DNA of 64,000 nt from Deltaproteobacteria bacterium IMCC39146. Its GTDB lineage: Bacteria > Desulfobacterota > Desulfuromonadia > Desulfuromonadales > BM103. Positions 1 through 8,083 of this stretch are shown piece after piece; positions within the stretch are counted from its first letter, which is position 1, and each line of letters begins with the position of its first letter. The stretch is from contig JARUHP010000005.1 in assembly GCA_030005635.1 (NCBI GenBank), positions 124,001-188,000 of the forward strand, read 5' to 3'. The translations under genes were made by a program, and so were the position numbers. The notes under the pieces are model-generated. The model did no database searches, was not told where the DNA came from, and was given only the letters and a program-made list of their open reading frames with translations.

Positions 1-1268
1 ACAATCACCGAATAACCGGCGGTGAGCACTGCTTTGGCGATCAGCTGTAGCCGCTCGTAAGTTGCATGATTGGCCTTGTCGTCATAAATGCCGCCACCGG
101 GAGGTGAGTGGCTGCTTGTTGTTGCGCTCAGCCCGTGCAGTCGCTTGCGCTCCCTGTCGGACTGCAGGTGGATAAAGCCGCAGCTATCCGACAGTTTACG
201 AACGAAAGTACTCTTGCCAGAGGCGGAGAGCCCATGGGTAATGATCAGTCGCCTGGGTGGCGTTGCCGTGTAGCTGCTGGCCAGCGCCAGGTAGCTGTGG
301 TAGAGCTCAATGTCCTGTTTTCTTTCTGTATCGCTCAAGCCGGGTTGGCCCAGCCGCATGCACAGCACCTTGGTTCGAACCATGGCCCGGTAGAGCTTGT
401 AGAAACGCAACAGTTGCAGCCCCTGATAATCCCCGGTCTCCTGCAGGTAAAGATTCAGAAAGTGCCAACCAAGCTTTGCCTCTCCCCGATCATCCAGATC
501 CATAACCAGAAAAGCGATATCATTAATAACATCAATCCAGCGCAGGTTGTCGTTGAACTCGATGCAGTCAAAAAGGACTGGCTCATTATCAATCCAGGCC
601 ATGTTGGCTAGATGCAAATCACCGTGGCATTCACGAATAAAACCTTCAGCCTTTCGTTGCCAAAGAATGTCATACTGATCATCGCAGCACTTACGAGTCC
701 ATTCTTCAAGCCCCTTCAACTTGCGATATTCTTTTACGGAGAGCAGCGAACCGAACTGGGTGAAGTTTTCGAGCACAGGATCAATAACTGCTTGCGGGGT
801 GCCATATGGCTGTTCTGGCTCGGCAACCTCTGCAGCTTGATGAACCTTGGCGATCATGATAGCGAAACGGTCGAGTTGCCGGGTGCCCAGGAGGCCAGCC
901 GCCAGCACCCGATCAAGCTGGTCCTGTTGCGCAAAACGCCTCATCTTCAACGCATAATCAAGGGCCGGCCTGCCGTGTATTTCCGGGCAAGCCGGATCCC
1001 CCCCGATTTGGTTAACAGCCAGGTAGAGTTGCGGTGCGAAACGTCGATTGAGTCGTAACTCTTCAAGGCAGAAATGGTGGCGTTTGGCAAGAGTGGAAAA
1101 ATCAAGAAAACCAAAATTAACCGGCTTTTTCACCTTGTATGCAAAATCTCCGGCGAGAAAGACCCAGGAGATGTGGGTTTCGATCAGCGTGACCTGCTCG
1201 ACCGGATGGTCGTAGAAGTCCGGTTGCAGCATGGCCTTGATAAGGGTTCTCTCTGTTGCTGCGTCCAC
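1..1268 (-). CDS. Fused APH-like kinase / AAA P-loop ATPase, 3' end outside the window
   Basis: The reverse strand is open from a GTG at 1268 to the window edge (about 422 residues visible). The N-terminal half is an aminoglycoside-phosphotransferase-like fold with HGDLHLAN near residues 215-222, followed by a DCIEFN metal-binding stretch. The C-terminal half has a P-loop, GLSASGKST, near residues 345-353. This two-domain layout matches the bacterial 'bifunctional aminoglycoside phosphotransferase/ATP-binding protein' family, whose substrate is generally unknown. The GTG start is chosen because GGAGGT lies six bases upstream (plus 1275-1280) and the frame is closed further up by poor sequence; ATG at 1232 is the alternative. 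No resistance role should be assumed. Family assignment is firm, function is not. Confidence 0.85.
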   Translation of the reverse strand, partial: MDAATERTLIKAMLQPDFYDHPVEQVTLIETHISWVFLAGDFAYKVKKPVNFGFLDFSTLAKRHHFCLEELRLNRRFAPQLYLAVNQIGGDPACPEIHGRPALDYALKMRRFAQQDQLDRVLAAGLLGTRQLDRFAIMIAKVHQAAEVAEPEQPYGTPQAVIDPVLENFTQFGSLLSVKEYRKLKGLEEWTRKCCDDQYDILWQRKAEGFIRECHGDLHLANMAWIDNEPVLFDCIEFNDNLRWIDVINDIAFLVMDLDDRGEAKLGWHFLNLYLQETGDYQGLQLLRFYKLYRAMVRTKVLCMRLGQPGLSDTERKQDIELYHSYLALASSYTATPPRRLIITHGLSASGKSTFVRKLSDSCGFIHLQSDRERKRLHGLSATTSSHSPPGGGIYDDKANHATYERLQLIAKAVLTAGYSVI

Positions 1269-1503
1269 CTATTCACCTCCAGCCTGACAGAATCTTTTAA
1301 TAGCTTAATTGATAAGAAACACAGAGCAAGGGGGTAAGCGACTTTAAAGCTTCAACAAACAGGTTAGAGCGCCGGACGATTTTGTTAAATGTGTTTGGAA
1401 TGGTAGGTCGTTATAAAGAAAGTTAAAAAACACGCGTTGCCAGACAGAACGATTTTGTGAGTAAAATGTAGATAGGCCATGTGAATCTTACCGTTGTTAT
1501 TGT

Positions 1504-1532
1504 TTGACAAAGTTAACGGCGTCTAAAATACT
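1504..1532 (+). promoter_or_regulatory. Candidate sigma-70 promoter for the aldo/keto reductase gene
   Basis: TTGACA at 1504-1509 is followed after 17 bases by AATACT at 1527-1532, about 30 bases before the start codon at 1563. The -35 is consensus and the spacing ideal; the -10 is fair. The rest of 1269-1562 shows no gene. Confidence 0.5.
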
Positions 1533-1562
1533 AGAAGTAACTCAGAATCAGGGAGGCCTGAA

Positions 1563-2768
1563 ATGTTGTACAGAAAGGTGCCAAAAAACGGAGATGCGTT
1601 GTCCATTCTCGGCTTCGGATGCATGCGCTTACCTACGAAAGAGGGACAGATCGATGAACCAAGAGCGATTCGTCAAATCCGCTCAGCTATTGACAGAGGG
1701 TTGAATTATATCGATACCGCCTGGCCGTATCACGGCGGAGAGAGTGAGCCCCTGGTGGGAAGAGCCTTGAAAGAGGGCTACCGTGAACGTGTGAAGTTGG
1801 CTACCAAGCTACCATCCTTCCTGATCAAAACCCGGGAGGACATGGACCTTTACCTGAATGCCCAATTAAAAAAGCTCGACATCGATCACATCGATTATTA
1901 TTTGGTCCACACCCTTACCGGACCCATGTGGGAGGCCATGGTGAAGTTGGGTATTCACGATTTTCTTGACAAAGCCAAGGCCGACGGACTCATTGTCAAT
2001 GCAGGATTTTCCTTTCACGGCCTGCCCGGAGATTTTAAGCAAATTGTGGACGACTACCCTTGGGATTTTTGCCAGATTCAGTACAATTACCTGGACGAAG
2101 AATACCAGGCAGGAACCACAGGATTGAAATATGCGGCGTCCAAAGATCTGGCAGTCATCATCATGGAACCACTGCGTGGAGGCAACCTGGGGCAGCCCAC
2201 ACCACCTCCGGCAATTGAGAAGATTTGGGCCAAGGCTGAAACATCGAGGTCACCCGTGGCCTGGGCGCTGCTCTGGATCTGGAACCACCCTGAGGTTACG
2301 GTGATCCTTTCCGGGATGAATGAGGAAGCCCACATCGATGAAAACATTGCCTTGGCTGAGCAGGGCTTTCCCACCGTTTTCGACCCCGCAGAACTGGAGT
2401 TGGTGGTCCAGGCAGCCAACACCTACCGGGAACTGATGAAGGTGGGTTGCACCGGCTGTGGATACTGTATGCCGTGCCCTGCCAATGTGGCGATCCCCAT
2501 CTGTTTCGAGATGTTTAACAAGTTGCATATGTTCAATCAGCCTGATGTCGCCAAATTCGGCTACGCCATCCGCATGAGCGGAGATCTGACCAACGGGATT
2601 TCCGGTTATGCGTCCCAGTGCGTTCAATGCGGTCTCTGTGTTGATAAATGTCCGCAGCAGATCCCGATCCCCGACATTCTCGCTCAAGTTGTTGCCGATA
2701 TGGAAGACGAAGGTCTTTCCGAGCGCCTGACAATGGCCCGCAAGATCATGCTGCAAAAGGTCAATTAG
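1563..2768 (+). CDS. Aldo/keto reductase with C-terminal 4Fe-4S ferredoxin domain
   Basis: A 401-residue oxidoreductase of the Fe-S aldo/keto reductase group (COG1453-like). The N-terminal TIM barrel opens with LGFGCMRLPT and shows the expected Asp/Tyr (DTAWPYH), Lys (ATKLP) and His (YYLVHT) of the catalytic tetrad. The C-terminal part has two Cys clusters, CTGCGYCMPCP near residue 296 and CVQCGLCVDKCP near residue 354, which would bind 4Fe-4S clusters and let it exchange electrons with ferredoxin-type partners. The start ATG follows GGGAGG by about eight bases. It appears monocistronic: a promoter lies directly upstream and the next gene is 311 bases away. The physiological substrate cannot be read from sequence. 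Confidence 0.93.
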   Translation: MLYRKVPKNGDALSILGFGCMRLPTKEGQIDEPRAIRQIRSAIDRGLNYIDTAWPYHGGESEPLVGRALKEGYRERVKLATKLPSFLIKTREDMDLYLNAQLKKLDIDHIDYYLVHTLTGPMWEAMVKLGIHDFLDKAKADGLIVNAGFSFHGLPGDFKQIVDDYPWDFCQIQYNYLDEEYQAGTTGLKYAASKDLAVIIMEPLRGGNLGQPTPPPAIEKIWAKAETSRSPVAWALLWIWNHPEVTVILSGMNEEAHIDENIALAEQGFPTVFDPAELELVVQAANTYRELMKVGCTGCGYCMPCPANVAIPICFEMFNKLHMFNQPDVAKFGYAIRMSGDLTNGISGYASQCVQCGLCVDKCPQQIPIPDILAQVVADMEDEGLSERLTMARKIMLQKVN

Positions 2769-3079
2769 ATATATTCCTTCGGCCGCCGTTATTCTTCCCA
2801 AGTCGAACGGCCTCGACCTGGTCTTTATAATATATTCTCTCTTTGACCCAAAAAGGTCTGTGAGAAAAGCCTTCTTTTCTTGTTGTCCCCGAACATTGAC
2901 ACCCCTATCCGAAGGTTGAGGGCTTCCATACTTTACAGGGTGACAAGTAGAAAAAGGCTATGCGTTGCCAATTGCTCTAATTTTGTCTTTAATAGTGAGA
3001 CAAATAGGCCAAGCGGTTATAATGCCCCGGGTTGATACGGATAAATATTGATAGATGTTTAACACTTTAAGGAGCGTGT
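2769..3079. other. Intergenic region, no gene seen
   Basis: About 310 bases with no convincing ORF. It holds AAGGAG just before 3080, the ribosome site of the DUF2284 gene, and nothing else I can name. Confidence 0.5.
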
Positions 3080-3586
3080 ATGACGCCAGAGAATGTTTCT
3101 GCAAGAGCCCTTGAGCTTGGAGCAGATGATGCACTTATCTTCCGGATGGATCAAATCGTTTTTGACTCACGCACACTACTTAAATGCATGTACGGGTGCG
3201 AAGACTGGGGGAAAGGACATACTTGTCCTTCAGCCCCGGGCTCTCTAAAGCCATGGGAGTATGAACGTATCCTGCAAGGTTATGAATGGGGTTGTATTGT
3301 CCATTCGACCAGTAAAAAGATCTCACAGGACATTTCCTTTACCCTGGAAAGGGAGGCCTTTCTTGCCGGCCATTATTTTGCTTTCTCAATGAGCGATTGT
3401 GCAATTTGTCAAGAATGTGCGGGATTCAAGGGGAAGCCTTGTGTTGCCCCTGGTCGAGCCCGACCGGCTTTTCATAGTGTTGGCATTGATGTCTTCGCAA
3501 CGGTGAAACAATTTGATCTGCCACTGAGTACCCTTAAGTCTGAAGATGAGGTGCAAAATTGGTATTCTGCTGTTTTCGTAGCCTAA
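3080..3586 (+). CDS. DUF2284 family predicted metal-binding protein
   Basis: A 168-residue protein matching the DUF2284 family of small cysteine-rich proteins seen in anaerobes. Visible metal-ligand candidates are KCMYGC near residue 35, HTCPSAPG after it, and CAICQECAGFKGKPC in the C-terminal half, as expected for an Fe-S or zinc protein. The start ATG has AAGGAG five to six bases upstream. It stands alone between two intergenic gaps, and a family A repeat follows it. The role of the family is not established; redox or metal handling is inference. Confidence 0.85.
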   Translation: MTPENVSARALELGADDALIFRMDQIVFDSRTLLKCMYGCEDWGKGHTCPSAPGSLKPWEYERILQGYEWGCIVHSTSKKISQDISFTLEREAFLAGHYFAFSMSDCAICQECAGFKGKPCVAPGRARPAFHSVGIDVFATVKQFDLPLSTLKSEDEVQNWYSAVFVA

Positions 3587-3635
3587 GGTCACTATGTTCT
3601 CCATCATAGGGATCAATTGCGAGCTTGCGGGTATC

Positions 3636-3660
3636 GGGGACACACAAATTGTGTGTCCCC
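3636..3660. repeat. Family A palindromic repeat
   Basis: Perfect inverted repeat GGGGACACACAA/TTGTGTGTCCCC, 50 bases after the DUF2284 stop. It could also act as a transcript 3' end. One of about twenty family A copies in the window. Confidence 0.85.
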
Positions 3661-3734
3661 GAACAGAAATTTCCCTGTTTGCTTGGTAAAATAGAAACAA
3701 GCCCTTCGTATTATCCGCTAGAAAGGAGGCTGTC

Positions 3735-4745
3735 ATGACTTTTAACCCTGTCTTGATCGTCGCCAAGGGGGCCAGGCCCGAGTGGTACTCGCAGACCGCT
3801 GCCTATGCCCGCCCGCAGCTCCGCCGCTCATACTGGCAGCTGGCTAACTCGGTACTGCCTTACCTGCTGATCTTGGCCCTGATGTTCTTCACTGTGCTCA
3901 ACGGCTACTCCTACCTCATCACCTTGGCCCTGGCTCTGGCCGCCGCGGTCTTTTACGTACGCATCTTCATTATCTTTCACGATTGTGTGCACGGCGCCTT
4001 CGTCAATTCCCCCCGCTGGAACCGCAACATAGGCTACCTCTGCGGCATTATCACTATGACCGCCTTCGCTGACTGGCGCCGGACGCACGTCGGTCACCAC
4101 ATCCGGGCCGGCGATCTCGATCGGCGCGGCACCGGCGACATCTGGATCATGACTGTCGACGAATATCGCTCGGCCACATGGCTGCGGCGCCTGGCTTACC
4201 GCCTCTATCGCCATCCCCTGGTGCTGTTCGGCCTGGGACCGATCGTCTCCTTTCTGCTGGTTAACCGTTTCCCCAGCAAGGGTGCCAACAAACGCGATCT
4301 GATGAGCGTGGTCTACACGAACCTGGCGGTTATCCTGATCGTCGTGATTGCGAGTCTGACCGTTGGTCTCAAGGCTTACCTGTTGGTGCAGTTGCCCGTC
4401 ATCCAGATCGCCGGTAGCGCCGGCCTCTGGCTCTTCTATGTGCAGCACCAGTTCCAGGGTGTCTATTGGGCACGCAGCGAGGCTTGGGATCCGTTGCGGG
4501 TGGCGATGGAAGGGGCCTCGTTTTATTGCCTGCCGAAGTTTTTGCAGTGGGCCACCGGCAACATCGGCTTTCACCACCTGCATCATGTCCGTCCGGCGAT
4601 CCCCAATTACAACCTGCAGGCCTGTCATGAAGCGATCCCGGCATTGAAGACCATCAAACCGATGAGCATGCGCGATAGCCTGCAGTGTGTCCATTTGCAT
4701 CTGTATGACGAGGAGCAACAGGCAATGGTGAGCTTTGGGGGTTGA
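3735..4745 (+). CDS. Membrane fatty acid desaturase family protein
   Basis: A 336-residue integral membrane di-iron enzyme. Three histidine boxes typical of fatty acid desaturases and carotene hydroxylase/ketolase relatives are visible: HDCVH near residue 82, HVGHH near 118 and HHLHH near 280. Hydrophobic segments occur around residues 37-75 and 165-230. A ribosome site GAAAGGAGG lies just before the ATG at 3735. It would introduce a double bond or hydroxyl into an acyl or isoprenoid substrate in an oxygen-dependent reaction, which is notable if the host is an anaerobe. No lipid or electron-transfer partner is adjacent, so the substrate is open. Confidence 0.88.
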   Translation: MTFNPVLIVAKGARPEWYSQTAAYARPQLRRSYWQLANSVLPYLLILALMFFTVLNGYSYLITLALALAAAVFYVRIFIIFHDCVHGAFVNSPRWNRNIGYLCGIITMTAFADWRRTHVGHHIRAGDLDRRGTGDIWIMTVDEYRSATWLRRLAYRLYRHPLVLFGLGPIVSFLLVNRFPSKGANKRDLMSVVYTNLAVILIVVIASLTVGLKAYLLVQLPVIQIAGSAGLWLFYVQHQFQGVYWARSEAWDPLRVAMEGASFYCLPKFLQWATGNIGFHHLHHVRPAIPNYNLQACHEAIPALKTIKPMSMRDSLQCVHLHLYDEEQQAMVSFGG

Positions 4746-4937
4746 TTGCCAAGGAAGAGGTTGCAGGGTTAGGGGCGTTCTGGCTCAAGGCTTCAAGCCA
4801 GCGACAATCTGCATTGCTCATGGCAAATAGTGAGTTGTTGATAGGTCGCTCATAGCAGCACAATCGTACAGATCGATTCTATTGAAGGCGGCTTGTACCT
4901 CCGAAGCACAAGACCTTCTCTTCCAACCTGTTACTCA

Positions 4938-4995
4938 CGGCGGCGAACACTTCATCCCAGCGGATACGGTTGAGCAGATCCTGGACCGGTTGCAT
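4938..4995 (-). pseudogene. 5' remnant of a DUF504 gene
   Basis: The reverse strand from ATG at 4995 encodes MQPVQDLLNRIRWDEVFAA, identical to the first 19 residues of the intact DUF504 protein at 44182-44436, then diverges completely. Only the first fifth of the gene is present. The similarity continues upstream into noncoding sequence, so a DNA segment was copied, not a coding exon. Confidence 0.85.
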
Positions 4996-5118
4996 GTCTT
5001 GGCCTCCACGCCCTTCACCATCATTCTATCAACCTTGAAAAGTTTTGCAGGCGCTACTTTGTTGCCCCTGGAGTCGGAGCCGCACAACTTACGGTCATCA
5101 ATAAACTCATCCCTGAAA
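4938..5118. repeat. Diverged copy of the DUF504 5' region (partner at 44384-44568)
   Basis: About 180 bases align with 44384-44568 with scattered substitutions. It contains the DUF504 start region plus its upstream sequence, including a degraded family D motif (GTCGGAGCCGCACAA against GTCGGACCAGCACAA). The rest of 4746-5278 shows no gene. Confidence 0.85.
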
Positions 5119-5278
5119 AACGTCTGAAAAAGGTGCCTGCACCCAGGGCCTGTTTTTAAAAGTCGCCGGCTGCTGTTTTTTGCAAACCGTTTCTTCTGAT
5201 GAAAAATGCTGCGGTTTCAACAAAAAGTTCAAGATACGTCATAATGTAGAAACACCTTTTTTGTAGAAGGGTCCCCCT

Positions 5279-6436
5279 GTGAACCGTATCGTCATCCACT
5301 ACAGTGAAATCGCCCTGAAGGGCAAGAACCGCCGCCAGTTCGAAGGTGCATTAATACGCCATGTGCGTGCCGCCTTGGGGCCTTTGGTCAGCGAAGTGCG
5401 CAAGCAGCAGGGCCGGCTGGTGTGCAAGCCGAATCCCCAGGCTGATCCGCAGCGCGTGCGCGAGATCCTTGCCTGTATCCCGGGGATCGTTAACTTCTCT
5501 CTCGGTCACAGTGCGCCGAAGGATGTTGTGTCGATTGGTGGGCGGGCGGTCAACCTGCTGGCAGGGCGGGAGTTTACGACCTTCGGCGTCAAGACCAAGC
5601 GCACCGACAAGCAGTTTCCGATGACCTCGGAAGAGATCAGCCGTGCGGTCGGTGCCTCGATACTGCGCGGGCTAAAAGGCAAGCAGGTCGATCTGCGCGC
5701 TCCGGATCTTTGGCTCTATATCGAGCTAACCGGCAAAGAGGCGACCCTCTTTACCGATAAGTATCTCGGCCCAGGTGGCCTGCCGGTCGGCAGCAGCGGC
5801 GATGTCATGGTTTCGCTCTCTGGCGGCATCGACAGTCCGGTCGCCGCTTACATGCTCATGAAGCGTGGCTGTCGGGCGATCTTTACCCATATTCGTAACG
5901 AAACCCAGTTCTCCGGCGCGGTTTCCGATAAGATCGAAAAGCTGGTCGAGGTGCTGACCCGCTACCAGCTGCATTCCACCCTCTACCAGGTGCCCTTCGG
6001 CGATCTGCAGCGCCGCATCATCGCCTTTGTCCCTGCGGATCACCGCATGATTATCTATCGCCGCTGCATGATGCGCATCCTCAACCAGTTGGCCGCCAAA
6101 GACCAGGCCAAGGCGATTGTCACCGGCGATGCGGTTGGCCAGGTGGCCTCACAAACCTTGAGCAACCTGCAGTGCATCCAGGAGGCCTCGCAGCTGCCAG
6201 TCCTCTCGCCGCTGGTTGGCATGAACAAGGATGAGACGATCCTGCTTGCCAAGCAGATTGGCACCTTCGAACATTCGATCGAACCCTATCCAGACTGCTG
6301 CTCCTTCATGATTGCCCCGCACCCCGAGACCCGTGGTGTTCTCGATCTGGTCAAGCAATTCGAAGCCAATATCGACGGCCTCGAAGAGCTGTTGCTGGAG
6401 GCCGTGGAAAACGTTGAACGGCTTGAGTTTTCATAG
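5279..6436 (+). CDS. thiI: tRNA 4-thiouridine synthase ThiI (short form, no rhodanese domain)
   Basis: A 385-residue protein with an N-terminal ferredoxin-like and THUMP RNA-binding region and a PP-loop adenylation motif SGGIDSPVAAY near residue 180. It activates U8 of tRNA for sulfur insertion; in some bacteria ThiI also serves thiamine thiazole synthesis. It ends shortly after DCCSFMIAPHP, so it lacks the C-terminal rhodanese domain of the E. coli protein, like the short Bacillus-type ThiI, and needs a separate sulfur carrier. The start is GTG: the protein begins NRIVIHYSEIALKGKNR as family members do. The ribosome site (GAAGG) is modest. No cysteine desulfurase is nearby. Confidence 0.95.
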   Translation: MNRIVIHYSEIALKGKNRRQFEGALIRHVRAALGPLVSEVRKQQGRLVCKPNPQADPQRVREILACIPGIVNFSLGHSAPKDVVSIGGRAVNLLAGREFTTFGVKTKRTDKQFPMTSEEISRAVGASILRGLKGKQVDLRAPDLWLYIELTGKEATLFTDKYLGPGGLPVGSSGDVMVSLSGGIDSPVAAYMLMKRGCRAIFTHIRNETQFSGAVSDKIEKLVEVLTRYQLHSTLYQVPFGDLQRRIIAFVPADHRMIIYRRCMMRILNQLAAKDQAKAIVTGDAVGQVASQTLSNLQCIQEASQLPVLSPLVGMNKDETILLAKQIGTFEHSIEPYPDCCSFMIAPHPETRGVLDLVKQFEANIDGLEELLLEAVENVERLEFS

Positions 6437-6482
6437 CCGTAGCCGGAGACATCTTTCCTTCCTTCCGTCCTGAACGGGTCGG

Positions 6483-6773
6483 TTATCTCTTCGGCACCTG
6501 ATCTGAGGAGCGATAACGCTCATCGACCCTTTCTCCACGACTTACCGGATCATCCCAGAATCTCCTGTTGGTCATTCTGCTGACATCGGCCCGGCTCAGC
6601 CCGATATCAGAGAGCAACCGATCATCCATCTCGGCCAATTGCCGACGTTGTTCAGACAGTTGATCCCAGCGTATGATGGTATTGCCGATACGCTTGAGGA
6701 TGCTGTCGAGGTTTTGCCAAAAGCCATTTGTCGGGCGCTCTATACATGGGGTGGGGCATCTTTCCAGGATCAT
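6483..6773 (-). CDS. DUF1127 domain protein
   Basis: About 96 residues from ATG at 6773, which has AGGAGA upstream; a longer frame starting at 6839 has no such site. The middle carries the DUF1127 signature RRQLAEMDDRLLSDIGLSR, a short helical motif with Arg, often found in small proteins linked to RNA binding or phosphate/stress adaptation in proteobacteria. It is divergent from the LysR gene at 6894 with a 120-base shared control region, suggesting regulation by that LysR protein (inference). Confidence 0.85.
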   Translation of the reverse strand: MILERCPTPCIERPTNGFWQNLDSILKRIGNTIIRWDQLSEQRRQLAEMDDRLLSDIGLSRADVSRMTNRRFWDDPVSRGERVDERYRSSDQVPKR

Positions 6774-6864
6774 GATCTGTCTCCTTTTTAGGGTTTGTGT
6801 TCTGTTTGAATCGACTATAGCGAAATAAAACTTGATCAATCAAACGAATTGTATTTATGCTAGC

Positions 6865-6881
6865 TATCAATATTGTTGATA
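6865..6881. promoter_or_regulatory. Candidate LysR operator in the divergent promoter region
   Basis: A perfect inverted repeat TATCAA-N5-TTGATA lies 12 bases before the LysR start. A second, TTGAT-N2-ATCAA, lies at 6832-6843. LysR regulators typically bind T-N11-A-type palindromes in divergent promoters, so this fits autoregulation plus control of the DUF1127 gene. Confidence 0.55.
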
Positions 6882-6893
6882 CATGGAGGTCTT

Positions 6894-7760
6894 ATGGCGA
6901 TGAACCTGCCGACCGATTTGTTGCGAACCTTTGTCGCTATTGCTGACACCGGAAATTTCAGCCAGGCTGCAGAGTTGGTGCATCGCACCCAGTCTGCTGT
7001 CAGTATGCAGATCAAGCGTTTGGAAGAGTTGGTTGAGAAACCACTTCTGAAACGCGACAGTCGACATTCGAGCTTAACCTCGGATGGCCTGACTCTGCTC
7101 GACTATGCGCGGCGAATTCTGAAACTGAATGAAGAAGCTGTTTCGCTTCTGACCCGGCCAGAGCTCTCCGGTTGGGTGCGGATTGGCCTGCCCGATGATT
7201 ATGCGACCCGTTTTCTCCCTGAGATCCTCGCCGGATTCTCGCGTACTCATCCACGGGTGCAGGTTGAGGTTATTTGCGAGCCAAGCACCCAGTTGCGTCA
7301 GCGCATGAAGCGCCAGGAGCTGGATCTGGCAATGACGACCTCGGCTGTTCCTGATGAAGAGAACACCTTGTTGTTGAGTCAAGAAGCGGTGGTGTGGGCT
7401 ACCTCAGAGAAGCATCTTCCTCACGAAGAAACCCCGTTGCCCCTGGCCTTGTTTCCCAATGATTGTATTTACCGCACCTGGGCGATTGAGGCGTTGGAGA
7501 AGGCAGAGATTGCTTATCGGGTCGCTTATAGCAGCCCAAGTAATATGGGCTTGCAGTCAGCGGTTATTGCAGGCTTGGCTGTAACGGCGACCAGCTTGAG
7601 CATTATCCCGCCGGGGATGCGGCAGTTGCTGCCCGAAGAGGGGGTACCCTTGTTGCCGAGTGTGTATTTCCTGTTGCATCGCAACCCGGCAACCGACAAT
7701 TGTATTGTTGATTCTTTGGCTGAACATATTGCCAAAGCTTTTGGGGCTGTTGGTCAATGA
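6894..7760 (+). CDS. LysR family transcriptional regulator
   Basis: About 288 residues. The N-terminal winged helix-turn-helix is clear (LLRTFVAIADTGNFSQAAEL then RTQSAVSMQIKRLEEL), followed by a type 2 periplasmic-binding-like effector domain starting near SGWVRIGLPDDYATRFLP. The chosen ATG at 6894 follows GGAGG by five bases; an in-frame ATG at 6873 is less well supported. It is divergent from the DUF1127 gene, with palindromes between them, and is followed by its own terminator. A similar palindromic motif lies downstream toward ggt. The effector is unknown. Confidence 0.93.
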   Translation: MAMNLPTDLLRTFVAIADTGNFSQAAELVHRTQSAVSMQIKRLEELVEKPLLKRDSRHSSLTSDGLTLLDYARRILKLNEEAVSLLTRPELSGWVRIGLPDDYATRFLPEILAGFSRTHPRVQVEVICEPSTQLRQRMKRQELDLAMTTSAVPDEENTLLLSQEAVVWATSEKHLPHEETPLPLALFPNDCIYRTWAIEALEKAEIAYRVAYSSPSNMGLQSAVIAGLAVTATSLSIIPPGMRQLLPEEGVPLLPSVYFLLHRNPATDNCIVDSLAEHIAKAFGAVGQ

Positions 7761-7761
7761 G

Positions 7762-7799
7762 ATCCCAGCTTTGAGAAAAAGCTGGGATTATTCTGTTTT
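7762..7799 (+). terminator. Rho-independent terminator of the LysR gene
   Basis: An 11-base perfect stem, ATCCCAGCTTT/AAAGCTGGGAT, with a five-base loop, is followed by a T-rich tail (TATTCTGTTTTC). It lies directly after the LysR stop codon. Confidence 0.85.
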
Positions 7800-7802
7800 C
7801 AT

Positions 7803-7870
7803 CAGCTATCAATAGAGTAGGTTAGTGTAATCTGGTAGCATGTATATAGGATATACTCTATTGGTAGCTG
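7803..7870. repeat. Long inverted repeat between lysR and ggt
   Basis: CAGCTATCAATAGAGTA and its inverse (16 of 17 positions) flank a 34-base AT-rich centre. The arm contains GCTATCAATA, also present in the lysR operator region at 6863, so it may be a regulator site or a hairpin. The remaining 7871-8083 is AT-rich with no ORF. Confidence 0.6.
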
Positions 7871-8083
7871 TGTACTTATTATCTGTTATATTCAGATACT
7901 TATAGATTAGTGGATAGCTGACAAGTAACACATGAAGCTACTGCTAAGCAGTTAACATTCTTTTGGCAGATAGCAACGTTCAGGTAATAGCTGAGACTTG
8001 TTTGTAACAGGCAATCTATTTACTTCGCCTATCTTGCATGTAAGCTAATTGATGAAACGTCAAATTGTTCAAAAGAGGTTGTT

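Noticed and set aside
3828-4718. Long minus-strand ORF opposite the desaturase
   Set aside because: Shadow of a GC-rich coding frame; composition is His/Gln/Asp-rich and has no family features.
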